NCBI RefSeq assembly: GCF_036373705.1
Contig: NC_089851.1
Location: 56,185,940 to 56,249,939 of the forward strand
DNA length: 64,000 nucleotides
From: Amia ocellicauda
Lineage: Eukaryota; Chordata; Actinopteri; Amiiformes; Amiidae
Direction of reading: 5' to 3'
A program made the translations under genes and the position numbers. Positions 1 to 15,000 of this stretch are shown one piece after another. Every line of letters starts with the position of its first letter. Position 1 is the first letter of the stretch. Below the pieces are notes generated by a model, which had not been told where the DNA came from, searched no databases, and worked only from the letters and a program-made list of their open reading frames with translations.

Positions 1-3000
1 GATCTGCTGTTATGCTACTATGCTACTGACCATTGGGAGAGCGATAGCAAGCAAGAGAGTTAGATATCGAGAGTCATAGATAGATAGATAGATAGATGGA
101 TGGATGGACGGCAAGGCAAGCATCTGATTGACATTGGTCCGTGATCTGCTGTTATGCTACAATGCTACTGACCATTGGGGGAGCAATAGCAAGCAAGAGA
201 GTTAGATATCAAGAGTCATAGATAGGTAGATGGATGGGTGGATGGATGGACGGCAAGGCAAGCATCTGATTGACAGTGGTCCGTGATCTGCTGTTATGCT
301 ACTATGCTACTGACCATTGGGGGAGCGATAGCAAGTAAGAGAGTTAGATATCGAGAGTCATTGATAGATAGATAGATAGATGGATGGATGGATGGACGGC
401 AAGGCAAGCATCTGATTGACAGTGGTCCGTGATCTGCTGTTATGCTACTATGCTACTGACCATTGGGGGAGCGATAGCAAGTAAGAGAGTTAGATATCGA
501 GAGTCATTGATAGATAGATAGATAGATGGATGGATGGATGGACGGCAAGGCAAGCATCTGATTGACAGTGGTCCGTGATCTGCTGTTATGCTACTATGCT
601 ACTGACCATTGGGGGAGCGATAGCAAGTAAGAGAGTTAGATATCGAGAGTCATTGATAGATTGATAGATAGATGGATGGATGGATGGACGGCAAGGCAAG
701 CATCTGATTGACAGTGGTCCGTGATCTGCTGTTATGCTACTATGCTACTGACCATTGGGGGAGCGATAGCAAGCAAGAGAGTTAGATATCGAGAGTCATA
801 GATAGATAGATAGATAGATGGATGGATGGACGGCAAGGCAAGCATCTGATTGACATTGGTCCGTGATCTGCTGTTATGCTACAATGCTACTGACCATTGG
901 GGGAGCAATAGCAAGCAAGAGAGTTAGATATCAAGAGTCATAGATAGATAGATAGATAGATGGATGGATGGACGGCAAGGCAAGCATCTGATTGACAGTG
1001 GTCCGAGATCTGCTGTTATGCTACTATGCTACTGACCATTGGGGGAGCGATATCAAGCAAGAGAGTTAGATATCAAGAGTCATAGATAGATAGATAGATG
1101 GATGGATGGATGGACGGCAAGGCAAGCATCTGATTGACAGTGGTCCGTGATCTGCTGTTATGCTACTATGCTACTGACCATTGGGGGAGCGATAGCAAGC
1201 AAGAGAGTTAGATATCAAGAGTCATAGATAGGTAGATGGATGGGTGGATGGATGGACGGCAAGGCAAGCATCTGATTGACAGTGGTCCGTGATCTGCTGT
1301 TATGCTACTTTGCTACTGACCATTGGGGGAGCGATAGCAAGCAAGAGAGTTAGATATCGAGAGTCATAGATAGATAGATAGATAGATAGATGGATGGATG
1401 GACGGCAAGGCAAGCATCTGATTGACAGTGGTCCGTGATCTGCTGTTATGCTACTATGCTACTGACCATTGGAGGAGCGATAGCAAGCAAGAGAGTTAGA
1501 TATCGAGAGTCATAGATAGATAGATAGATAGATAGATGGATGGATGGACGGCAAGGCAAGCATCTGATTGACAGTGGTCCGTGATCTGCTGTTATGCTAC
1601 TATGCTACTGACCATTGGGGGGGCGATAGCAAGCAAGAGAGTTAGATATCAAGAGTCATAGATAGATAGATAGATAGATGGATGGATGGACGGCAAGGCA
1701 AGCATCTGATTGACAGTGGTCCGTGATCTGCTGTTATGCTACTATGCTACTGACCATTGGGGGAGCGATAGCAAGCAAGAGAGTTAGATATCGAGAGTCA
1801 TTGATAGATAGATAGATAGATGGATGGATGGATGGACGGCAAGGCAAGCATCTGAGTGACAGTGGTCCGTGATCTGCTGTTATGCTACTATGCTACTGAC
1901 CATTGGGGGAGCGATAGCAAGTAAGAGAGTTAGATATCGAGAGTCATTGATAGATTGATAGATAGATGGATGGATGGATGGACGGCAAGGCAAGCATCTG
2001 ATTGACAGTGGTCCGTGATCTGCTGTTATGCTACTATGCTACTGACCATTGGGGGAGCGATAGCAAGCAAGAGAGTTAGATATCGAGAGTCATAGATAGA
2101 TAGATAGATAGATGGATGGATGGACGGCAAGGCAAGCATCTGATTGACATTGGTCCGTGATCTGCTGTTATGCTACAATGCTACTGACCATTGGGGGAGC
2201 AATAGCAAGCAAGAGAGTTAGATATCAAGAGTCATAGATAGATAGATAGATAGATGGATGGATGGACGGCAAGGCAAGCATCTGATTGACAGTGGTCCGT
2301 GATCTGCTGTTATGCTACTATGCTACTGACCATTGGGGGAGCGATAGCAAGCAAGAGAGTTAGATATCAAGAGTCATAGATAGGTAGATGGATGGGTGGA
2401 TGGATGGACGGCAAGGCAAGCATCTGATTGACAGTGGTCCGTGATCTGCTGTTATGCTACTTTGCTACTGACCATTGGGGGAGCGATAGCAAGCAAGAGA
2501 GTTAGATGTCAAGAGTCATAGATAGATAGATAGATGGATGGATGGATGGACGGCAAGGCAAGCATCTGATTGACAGTGGTCCGTGATCTGCTGTTATGCT
2601 ACTATGCTACTGACCATTGGGGGAGCGATAGCAAGCAAGAGAGTTAGATATCGAGAGTCATTGATAGATAGATAGATAGATGGATGGATGGACGGCAAGG
2701 CAAGCATCTGATTGACAGTGGTCCGTGATCTGCTGTTATGCTACTATGCTACTGACCATTGGGGGAGCGATAGCAAGTAAGAGAGTTAGATATCGAGAGT
2801 CATTGATAGATAGATAGATAGATGGATGGATGGATGGACGGCAAGGCAAGCATCTGATTGACAGTGGTCCGTGATCTGCTGTTATGCTACTATGCTACTG
2901 ACCATTGGGGGAGCGATAGCAAGTAAGAGAGTTAGATATCGAGAGTCATTGATAGATTGATAGATAGATGGATGGATGGATGGACGGCAAGGCAAGCATC

Positions 3001-6000
3001 TGATTGACAGTGGTCCGTGATCTGCTGTTATGCTACTATGCTACTGACCATTGGGAGAGCGATAGCAAGCAAGAGAGTTAGATATCGAGAGTCATAGATA
3101 GATAGATAGATAGATGGATGGATGGACGGCAAGGCAAGCATCTGATTGACATTGGTCCGTGATCTGCTGTTATGCTACAATGCTACTGACCATTGGGGGA
3201 GCAATAGCAAGCAAGAGAGTTAGATATCAAGAGTCATAGATAGGTAGATGGATGGGTGGATGGATGGACGGCAAGGCAAGCATCTGATTGACAGTGGTCC
3301 GTGATCTGCTGTTATGCTACTATGCTACTGTTCATTGGGGGAGCGATAGCAAGTAAGAGAGTTAGATATCGAGAGTCATTGATAGATAGATAGATAGATG
3401 GATGGATGGATGGACGGCAAGGCAAGCATCTGATTGACAGTGGTCCGTGATCTGCTGTTATGCTACTATGCTACTGACCATTGGGGGAGCGATAGCAAGT
3501 AAGAGAGTTAGATATCGAGAGTCATTGATAGATTGATAGATAGATGGATGGATGGATGGACGGCAAGGCAAGCATCTGATTGACAGTGGTCCGTGATCTG
3601 CTGTTATGCTACTATGCTACTGACCATTGGGGGAGCGATAGCAAGCAAGAGAGTTAGATATCGAGAGTCATAGATAGATAGATAGATAGATGGATGGATG
3701 GACGGCAAGGCAAGCATCTGATTGACATTGGTCCGTGATCTGCTGTTATGCTACAATGCTACTGACCATTGGGGGAGCAATAGCAAGCAAGAGAGTTAGA
3801 TATCAAGAGTCATAGATAGATAGATAGATAGATGGATGGATGGACGGCAAGGCAAGCATCTGATTGACAGTGGTCCGAGATCTGCTGTTATGCTACTATG
3901 CTACTGACCATTGGGGGAGCGATATCAAGCAAGAGAGTTAGATATCAAGAGTCATAGATAGATAGATAGATGGATGGATGGATGGACGGCAAGGCAAGCA
4001 TCTGATTGACAGTGGTCCGTGATCTGCTGTTATGCTACTATGCTACTGACCATTGGGGGAGCGATAGCAAGCAAGAGAGTTAGATATCAAGAGTCATAGA
4101 TAGGTAGATGGATGGGTGGATGGATGGACGGCAAGGCAAGCATCTGATTGACAGTGGTCCGTGATCTGCTGTTATGCTACTTTGCTACTGACCATTGGGG
4201 GAGCGATAGCAAGCAAGAGAGTTAGATATCGAGAGTCATAGATAGATAGATAGATAGATAGATGGATAGATGGACGGCAAGGCAAGCATCTGATTGACAG
4301 TGGTCCGTGATCTGCTGTTATGCTACTATGCTACTGACCATTGGAGGAGCGATAGCAAGCAAGAGAGTTAGATATCGAGAGTCATAGATAGATAGATAGA
4401 TAGATAGATGGATGGATGGACGGCAAGGCAAGCATCTGATTGACAGTGGTCCGTGATCTGCTGTTATGCTACTATGCTACTGACCATTGGGGGGGCGATA
4501 GCAAGCAAGAGAGTTAGATATCAAGAGTCATAGATAGATAGATAGATAGATGGATGGATGGACGGCAAGGCAAGCATCTGATTGACAGTGGTCCGTGATC
4601 TGCTGTTATGCTACTATGCTACTGACCATTGGGGGAGCGATAGCAAGCAAGAGAGTTAGATATCGAGAGTCATTGATAGATAGATAGATAGATGGATGGA
4701 TGGATGGACGGCAAGGCAAGCATCTGAGTGACAGTGGTCCGTGATCTGCTGTTATGCTACTATGCTACTGACCATTGGGGGAGCGATAGCAAGTAAGAGA
4801 GTTAGATATCGAGAGTCATTGATAGATTGATAGATAGATGGATGGATGGATGGACGGCAAGGCAAGCATCTGATTGACAGTGGTCCGTGATCTGCTGTTA
4901 TGCTACTATGCTACTGACCATTGGGGGAGCGATAGCAAGCAAGAGAGTTAGATATCGAGAGTCATAGATAGATAGATAGATAGATGGATGGATGGACGGC
5001 AAGGCAAGCATCTGATTGACATTGGTCCGTGATCTGCTGTTATGCTACAATGCTACTGACCATTGGGGGAGCAATAGCAAGCAAGAGAGTTAGATATCAA
5101 GAGTCATAGATAGATAGATAGATAGATGGATGGATGGACGGCAAGGCAAGCATCTGATTGACAGTGGTCCGTGATCTGCTGTTATGCTACTATGCTACTG
5201 ACCATTGGGGGAGCGATAGCAAGCAAGAGAGTTAGATATCAAGAGTCATAGATAGGTAGATGGATGGGTGGATGGATGGACGGCAAGGCAAGCATCTGAT
5301 TGACAGTGGTCCGTGATCTGCTGTTATGCTACTTTGCTACTGACCATTGGGGGAGCGATAGCAAGCAAGAGAGTTAGATGTCAAGAGTCATAGATAGATA
5401 GATAGATGGATGGATGGATGGACGGCAAGGCAAGCATCTGATTGACAGTGGTCCGTGATCTGCTGTTATGCTACTATGCTACTGACCATTGGGGGAGCGA
5501 TAGCAAGCAAGAGAGTTAGATATCGAGAGTCATTGATAGATAGATAGATAGATGGATGGATGGACGGCAAGGCAAGCATCTGATTGACAGTGGTCCGTGA
5601 TCTGCTGTTATGCTACTATGCTACTGACCATTGGGGGAGCGATAGCAAGTAAGAGAGTTAGATATCAAGAGTCATAGATAGATAGATAGATGGATGGATG
5701 GATGGATGGACGGCAAGGCAAGCATCTGATTGACAGTGGTCCGTGATCTGCTGTTATGCTACTATGCTACTGACCATTGGGGGAGCGATAGCAAGTAAGA
5801 GAGTTAGATATCGAGAGTCATTGATAGATTGATAGATAGATGGATGGATGGATGGACGGCAAGGCAAGCATCTGATTGACAGTGGTCCGTGATCTGCTGT
5901 TATGCTACTATGCTACTGACCATTGGGAGAGCGATAGCAAGCAAGAGAGTTAGATATCGAGAGTCATAGATAGATAGATAGATAGATGGATGGATGGACG

Positions 6001-9000
6001 GCAAGGCAAGCATCTGATTGACATTGGTCCGTGATCTGCTGTTATGCTACAATGCTACTGACCATTGGGGGAGCAATAGCAAGCAAGAGAGTTAGATATC
6101 AAGAGTCATAGATAGGTAGATGGATGGGTGGATGGATGGACGGCAAGGCAAGAATCTGATTGACAGTGGTCCGTGATCTGCTGTTATGCTACTATGCTAC
6201 TGACCATTGGGGGAGCGATAGCAAGTAAGAGAGTTAGATATCGAGAGTCATTGATAGATAGATAGATAGATGGATGGATGGATGGACGGCAAGGCAAGCA
6301 TCTGATTGACAGTGGTCCGTGATCTGCTGTTATGCTACTATGCTACTGACCATTGGGGGAGCGATAGCAAGTAAGAGAGTTAGATATCGAGAGTCATTGA
6401 TAGATTGATAGATAGATGGATGGATGGATGGATGGCAAGGCAAGCATCTGATTGACAGTGGTCCGTGATCTGCTGTTATGCTACTATGCTACTGACCATT
6501 GGGGGAGCGATAGCAAGCAAGAGAGTTAGATATCGAGAGTCATAGATAGATAGATAGATAGATGGATGGATGGACGGCAAGGCAAGCATCTGATTGACAT
6601 TGGTCCGTGATCTGCTGTTATGCTACAATGCTACTGACCATTGGGGGAGCAATAGCATGCAAGAGAGTTAGATATCAAGAGTCATAGATAGATAGATAGA
6701 TAGATGGATGGATGGACGGCAAGGCAAGCATCTGATTGACAGTGGTCCGAGATCTGCTGTTATGCTACTATGCTACTGACCATTGGGGGAGCGATATCAA
6801 GCAAGAGAGTTAGATATCAAGAGTCATAGATAGATAGATAGATGGATGGATGGATGGACGGCAAGGCAAGCATCTGATTGACAGTGGTCCGTGATCTGCT
6901 GTTATGCTACTATGCTACTGACCATTGGGGGAGCGATAGCAAGCAAGAGAGTTAGATATCAAGAGTCATAGATAGGTAGATGGATGGGTGGATGGATGGA
7001 CGGCAAGGCAAGCATCTGATTGACAGTGGTCCGTGATCTGCTGTTATGCTACTTTGCTACTGACCATTGGGGGAGCGATAGCAAGCAAGAGAGTTAGATA
7101 TCGAGAGTCATAGATAGATAGATAGATAGATAGATGGATGGATGGACGGCAAGGCAAGCATCTGATTGACAGTGGTCCGTGATCTGCTGTTATGCTACTA
7201 TGCTACTGACCATTGGAGGAGCGATAGCAAGCAAGAGAGTTAGATATCGAGAGTCATAGATAGATAGATAGATAGATAGATGGATGGATGGACGGCAAGG
7301 CAAGCATCTGATTGACAGTGGTCCGTGATCTGCTGTTATGCTACTATGCTACTGACCATTGGGGGGGCGATAGCAAGCAAGAGAGTTAGATATCAAGAGT
7401 CATAGATAGATAGATAGATAGATGGATGGATGGACGGCAAGGCAAGCATCTGATTGACAGTGGTCCGTGATCTGCTGTTATGCTACTATGCTACTGACCA
7501 TTGGGGGAGCGATAGCAAGCAAGAGAGTTAGATATCGAGAGTCATTGATAGATAGATAGATAGATGGATGGATGGATGGACGGCAAGGCAAGCATCTGAG
7601 TGACAGTGGTCCGTGATCTGCTGTTATGCTACTATGCTACTGACCATTGGGGGAGCGATAGCAAGTAAGAGAGTTAGATATCGAGAGTCATTGATAGATT
7701 GATAGATAGATGGATGGATGGATGGACGGCAAGGCAAGCATCTGATTGACAGTGGTCCGTGATCTGCTGTTATGCTACTATGCTACTGACCATTGGGGGA
7801 GCGATAGCAAGCAAGAGAGTTAGATATCGAGAGTCATAGATAGATAGATAGATAGATGGATGGATGGACGGCAAGGCAAGCATCTGATTGACATTGGTCC
7901 GTGATCTGCTGTTATGCTACAATGCTACTGACCATTGGGGGAGCAATAGCAAGCAAGAGAGTTAGATATCAAGAGTCATAGATAGATAGATAGATAGATG
8001 GATGGATGGACGGCAAGGCAAGCATCTGATTGACAGTGGTCCGTGATCTGCTGTTATGCTACTATGCTACTGACCATTGGGGGAGCGATAGCAAGCAAGA
8101 GAGTTAGATATCAAGAGTCATAGATAGGTAGATGGATGGGTGGATGGATGGACGGCAAGGCAAGCATCTGATTGACAGTGGTCCGTGATCTGCTGTTATG
8201 CTACTTTGCTACTGACCATTGGGGGAGCGATAGCAAGCAAGAGAGTTAGATATCGAGAGTCATAGATAGATAGATAGATAGATAGATGGATGGATGGACG
8301 GCAAGGCAAGCATCTGATTGACAGTGGTCCGTGATCTGCTGTTATGCTACTATGCTACTGACCATTGGAGGAATGATAGCAAGCAAGAGAGTTAGATATC
8401 GAGAGTCATAGATAGATAGATAGATAGATAGATGGATGGATGGACGGCAAGGCAAGCATCTGATTGACAGTGGTCCGTGATCTGCTGTTATGCTACTATG
8501 CTACTGACCATTGGGGGGGCGATAGCAAGCAAGAGAGTTAGATATCAAGAGTCATAGATAGATAGATAGATAGATGGATGGATGGACGGCAAGGCAAGCA
8601 TCTGATTGACAGTGGTCCGTGATCTGCTGTTATGCTACTATGCTACTGACCATTGGGGGAGCGATAGCAAGCAAGAGAGTTAGATATCGAGAGTCATTGA
8701 TAGATAGATAGATAGATGGATGGATGGATGGACGGCAAGGCAAGCATCTGAGTGACAGTGGTCCGTGATCTGCTGTTATGCTACTATGCTACTGACCATT
8801 GGGGGAGCGATAGCAAGTAAGAGAGTTAGATATCGAGAGTCATTGATAGATTGATAGATAGATGGATGGATGGATGGACGGCAAGGCAAGCATCTGATTG
8901 ACAGTGGTCCGTGATCTGCTGTTATGCTACTATGCTACTGACCATTGGGGGAGCGATAGCAAGCAAGAGAGTTAGATATCGAGAGTCATAGATAGATAGA

Positions 9001-12000
9001 TAGATAGATGGATGGATGGACGGCAAGGCAAGCATCTGATTGACATTGGTCCGTGATCTGCTGTTATGCTACAATGCTACTGACCATTGGGGGAGCAATA
9101 GCAAGCAAGAGAGTTAGATATCAAGAGTCATAGATAGATAGATAGATAGATGGATGGATGGACGGCAAGGCAAGCATCTGATTGACAGTGGTCCGAGATC
9201 TGCTGTTATGCTACTATGCTACTGACCATTGGGGGAGCGATATCAAGCAAGAGAGTTAGATATCAAGAGTCATAGATAGATAGATAGATGGATGGATGGA
9301 TGGACGGCAAGGCAAGCATCTGATTGACAGTGGTCCGTGATCTGCTGTTATGCTACTATGCTACTGACCATTGGGGGAGCGATAGCAAGCAAGAGAGTTA
9401 GATATCAAGAGTCATAGATAGGTAGATGGATGGGTGGATGGATGGACGGCAAGGCAAGCATCTGATTGACAGTGGTCCGTGATCTGCTGTTATGCTACTT
9501 TGCTACTGACCATTGGGGGAGCGATAGCAAGCAAGAGAGTTAGATATCGAGAGTCATAGATAGATAGATAGATAGATAGATGGATGGATGGACGGCAAGG
9601 CAAGCATCTGATTGACAGTGGTCCGTGATCTGCTGTTATGCTACTATGCTACTGACCATTGGGGGAGCAATAGCAAGCAAGAGAGTTAGATATCAAGAGT
9701 CATAGATAGATAGATAGATAGATGGATGGATGGACGGCAAGGCAAGCATCTGATTGACAGTGGTCCGTGATCTGCTGTTATGCTACTATGCTACTGACCA
9801 TTGGGGGAGCGATAGCAAGCAAGAGAGTTAGATATCAAGAGTCATAGATAGGTAGATGGATGGGTGGATGGATGGACGGCAAGGCAAGCATCTGATTGAC
9901 AGTGGTCCGTGATCTGCTGTTATGCTACTTTGCTACTGACCATTGGGGGAGCGATAGCAAGCAAGAGAGTTAGATGTCAAGAGTCATAGATAGATAGATA
10001 GATGGATGGATGGATGGACGGCAAGGCAAGCATCTGATTGACAGTGGTCCGTGATCTGCTGTTATGCTACTATGCTACTGACCATTGGGGGAGCGATAGC
10101 AAGCAAGAGAGTTAGATATCGAGAGTCATTGATAGATAGATAGATAGATGGATGGATGGACGGCAAGGCAAGCATCTGATTGACAGTGGTCCGTGATCTG
10201 CTGTTATGCTACTATGCTACTGACCATTGGGGGAGCGATAGCAAGTAAGAGAGTTAGATATCGAGAGTCATTGATAGATAGATAGATAGATGGATGGATG
10301 GATGGACGGCAAGGCAAGCATCTGATTGACAGTGGTCCGTGATCTGCTGTTATGCTACTATGCTACTGACCATTGGGGGAGCGATAGCAAGTAAGAGAGT
10401 TAGATATCGAGAGTCATTGATAGATTGATAGATAGATGGATGGATGGATGGACGGCAAGGCAAGCATCTGATTGACAGTGGTCCGTGATCTGCTGTTATG
10501 CTACTATGCTACTGACCATTGGGAGAGCGATAGCAAGCAAGAGAGTTAGATATCGAGAGTCATAGATAGATAGATAGATAGATGGATGGATGGACGGCAA
10601 GGCAAGCATCTGATTGACATTGGTCCGTGATCTGCTGTTATGCTACAATGCTACTGACCATTGGGGGAGCAATAGCAAGCAAGAGAGTTAGATATCAAGA
10701 GTCATAGATAGGTAGATGGATGGGTGGATGGATGGACGGCAAGGCAAGCATCTGATTGACAGTGGTCCGTGATCTGCTGTTATGCTACTATGCTACTGTT
10801 CATTGGGGGAGCGATAGCAAGTAAGAGAGTTAGATATCGAGAGTCATTGATAGATAGATAGATAGATGGATGGATGGATGGACGGCAAGGCAAGCATCTG
10901 ATTGACAGTGGTCCGTGATCTGCTGTTATGCTACTATGCTACTGACCATTGGGGGAGCGATAGCAAGTAAGAGAGTTAGATATCGAGAGTCATTGATAGA
11001 TTGATAGATAGATGGATGGATGGATGGACGGCAAGGCAAGCATCTGATTGACAGTGGTCCGTGATCTGCTGTTATGCTACTATGCTACTGACCATTGGGG
11101 GAGCGATAGCAAGCAAGAGAGTTAGATATCGAGAGTCATAGATAGATAGATAGATAGATGGATGGATGGACGGCAAGGCAAGCATCTGATTGACATTGGT
11201 CCGTGATCTGCTGTTATGCTACAATGCTACTGACCATTGGGGGAGCAATAGCAAGCAAGAGAGTTAGATATCAAGAGTCATAGATAGATAGATAGATAGA
11301 TGGATGGATGGACGGCAAGGCAAGCATCTGATTGACAGTGGTCCGAGATCTGCTGTTATGCTACTATGCTACTGACCATTGGGGGAGCGATATCAAGCAA
11401 GAGAGTTAGATATCAAGAGTCATAGATAGATAGATAGATGGATGGATGGATGGACGGCAAGGCAAGCATCTGATTGACAGTGGTCCGTGATCTGCTGTTA
11501 TGCTACTATGCTACTGACCATTGGGGGAGCGATAGCAAGCAAGAGAGTTAGATATCAAGAGTCATAGATAGGTAGATGGATGGGTGGATGGATGGACGGC
11601 AAGGCAAGCATCTGATTGACAGTGGTCCGTGATCTGCTGTTATGCTACTTTGCTACTGACCATTGGGGGAGCGATAGCAAGCAAGAGAGTTAGATATCGA
11701 GAGTCATAGATAGATAGATAGATAGATAGATGGATGGATGGACGGCAAGGCAAGCATCTGATTGACAGTGGTCCGTGATCTGCTGTTATGCTACTATGCT
11801 ACTGACCATTGGAGGAGCGATAGCAAGCAAGAGAGTTAGATATCGAGAGTCATAGATAGATAGATAGATAGATAGATGGATGGATGGACGGCAAGGCAAG
11901 CATCTGATTGACAGTGGTCCGTGATCTGCTGTTATGCTACTATGCTACTGACCATTGGGGGGGCGATAGCAAGCAAGAGAGTTAGATATCAAGAGTCATA

Positions 12001-15000
12001 GATAGATAGATAGATAGATGGATGGATGGACGGCAAGGCAAGCATCTGATTGACAGTGGTCCGTGATCTGCTGTTATGCTACTATGCTACTGACCATTGG
12101 GGGAGCGATAGCAAGCAAGAGAGTTAGATATCGAGAGTCATTGATAGATAGATAGATAGATGGATGGATGGATGGACGGCAAGGCAAGCATCTGAGTGAC
12201 AGTGGTCCGTGATCTGCTGTTATGCTACTATGCTACTGACCATTGGGGGAGCGATAGCAAGTAAGAGAGTTAGATATCGAGAGTCATTGATAGATTGATA
12301 GATAGATGGATGGATGGATGGACGGCAAGGCAAGCATCTGATTGACAGTGGTCCGTGATCTGCTGTTATGCTACTATGCTACTGACCATTGGGGGAGCGA
12401 TAGCAAGCAAGAGAGTTAGATATCGAGAGTCATAGATAGATAGATAGATAGATGGATGGATGGACGGCAAGGCAAGCATCTGATTGACATTGGTCCGTGA
12501 TCTGCTGTTATGCTACAATGCTACTGACCATTGGGGGAGCAATAGCAAGCAAGAGAGTTAGATATCAAGAGTCATAGATAGATAGATAGATAGATGGATG
12601 GATGGACGGCAAGGCAAGCATCTGATTGACAGTGGTCCGTGATCTGCTGTTATGCTACTATGCTACTGACCATTGGGGGAGCGATAGCAAGCAAGAGAGT
12701 TAGATATCAAGAGTCATAGATAGGTAGATGGATGGGTGGATGGATGGACGGCAAGGCAAGCATCTGATTGACAGTGGTCCGTGATCTGCTGTTATGCTAC
12801 TTTGCTACTGACCATTGGGGGAGCGATAGCAAGCAAGAGAGTTAGATGTCAAGAGTCATAGATAGATAGATAGATGGATGGATGGATGGACGGCAAGGCA
12901 AGCATCTGATTGACAGTGGTCCGTGATCTGCTGTTATGCTACTATGCTACTGACCATTGGGGGAGCGATAGCAAGTAAGAGAGTTAGATATCGAGAGTCA
13001 TTGATAGATTGATAGATAGATGGATGGATGGATGGACGGCAAGGCAAGCATCTGATTGACAGTGGTCCGTGATCTGCTGTTATGCTACTATGCTACTGAC
13101 CATTGGGAGAGCGATAGCAAGCAAGAGAGTTAGATATCGAGAGTCATAGATAGATAGATAGATAGATGGATGGATGGACGGCAAGGCAAGCATCTGATTG
13201 ACATTGGTCCGTGATCTGCTGTTATGCTACAATGCTACTGACCATTGGGGGAGCAATAGCAAGCAAGAGAGTTAGATATCAAGAGTCATAGATAGGTAGA
13301 TGGATGGGTGGATGGATGGACGGCAAGGCAAGCATCTGATTGACAGTGGTCCGTGATCTGCTGTTATGCTACTATGCTACTGACCATTGGGGGAGCGATA
13401 GCAAGTAAGAGAGTTAGATATCGAGAGTCATTGATAGATAGATAGATAGATGGATGGATGGATGGATGGCAAGGCAAGCATCTGATTGACAGTGGTCCGT
13501 GATCTGCTGTTATGCTACTATGCTACTGACCATTGGGGGAGCGATAGCAAGTAAGAGAGTTAGATATCGAGAGTCATTGATAGATTGATAGATAGATGGA
13601 TGGATGGATGGACGGCAAGGCAAGCATCTGATTGACAGTGGTCCGTGATCTGCTGTTATGCTACTATGCTACTGACCATTGGGGGAGCGATAGCAAGCAA
13701 GAGAGTTAGATATCGAGAGTCATAGATAGATAGATAGATAGATGGATGGATGGACGGCAAGGCAAGCATCTGATTGACATTGGTCCGTGATCTGCTGTTA
13801 TGCTACAATGCTACTGACCATTGGGGGAGCAATAGCATGCAAGAGAGTTAGATATCAAGAGTCATAGATAGATAGATAGATAGATGGATGGATGGACGGC
13901 AAGGCAAGCATCTGATTGACAGTGGTCCGAGATCTGCTGTTATGCTACTATGCTACTGACCATTGGGGGAGCGATATCAAGCAAGAGAGTTAGATATCAA
14001 GAGTCATAGATAGATAGATAGATGGATGGATGGATGGACGGCAAGGCAAGCATCTGATTGACAGTGGTCCGTGATCTGCTGTTATGCTACTATGCTACTG
14101 ACCATTGGGGGAGCGATAGCAAGCAAGAGAGTTAGATATCAAGAGTCATAGATAGGTAGATGGATGGGTGGATGGATGGACGGCAAGGCAAGCATCTGAT
14201 TGACAGTGGTCCGTGATCTGCTGTTATGCTACTTTGCTACTGACCATTGGGGGAGCGATAGCAAGCAAGAGAGTTAGATATCGAGAGTCATAGATAGATA
14301 GATAGATAGATAGATGGATGGATGGACGGCAAGGCAAGCATCTGATTGACAGTGGTCCGTGATCTGCTGTTATGCTACTATGCTACTGACCATTGGAGGA
14401 GCGATAGCAAGCAAGAGAGTTAGATATCGAGAGTCATAGATAGATAGATAGATAGATAGATGGATGGATGGACGGCAAGGCAAGCATCTGATTGACAGTG
14501 GTCCGTGATCTGCTGTTATGCTACTATGCTACTGACCATTGGGGGGGCGATAGCAAGCAAGAGAGTTAGATATCAAGAGTCATAGATAGATAGATAGATA
14601 GATGGATGGATGGACGGCAAGGCAAGCATCTGATTGACAGTGGTCCGTGATCTGCTGTTATGCTACTATGCTACTGACCATTGGGGGAGCGATAGCAAGC
14701 AAGAGAGTTAGATATCGAGAGTCATTGATAGATAGATAGATAGATGGATGGATGGATGGACGGCAAGGCAAGCATCTGAGTGACAGTGGTCCGTGATCTG
14801 CTGTTATGCTACTATGCTACTGACCATTGGGGGAGCGATAGCAAGTAAGAGAGTTAGATATCGAGAGTCATTGATAGATTGATAGATAGATGGATGGATG
14901 GATGGACGGCAAGGCAAGCATCTGATTGACAGTGGTCCGTGATCTGCTGTTATGCTACTATGCTACTGACCATTGGGGGAGCGATAGCAAGCAAGAGAGT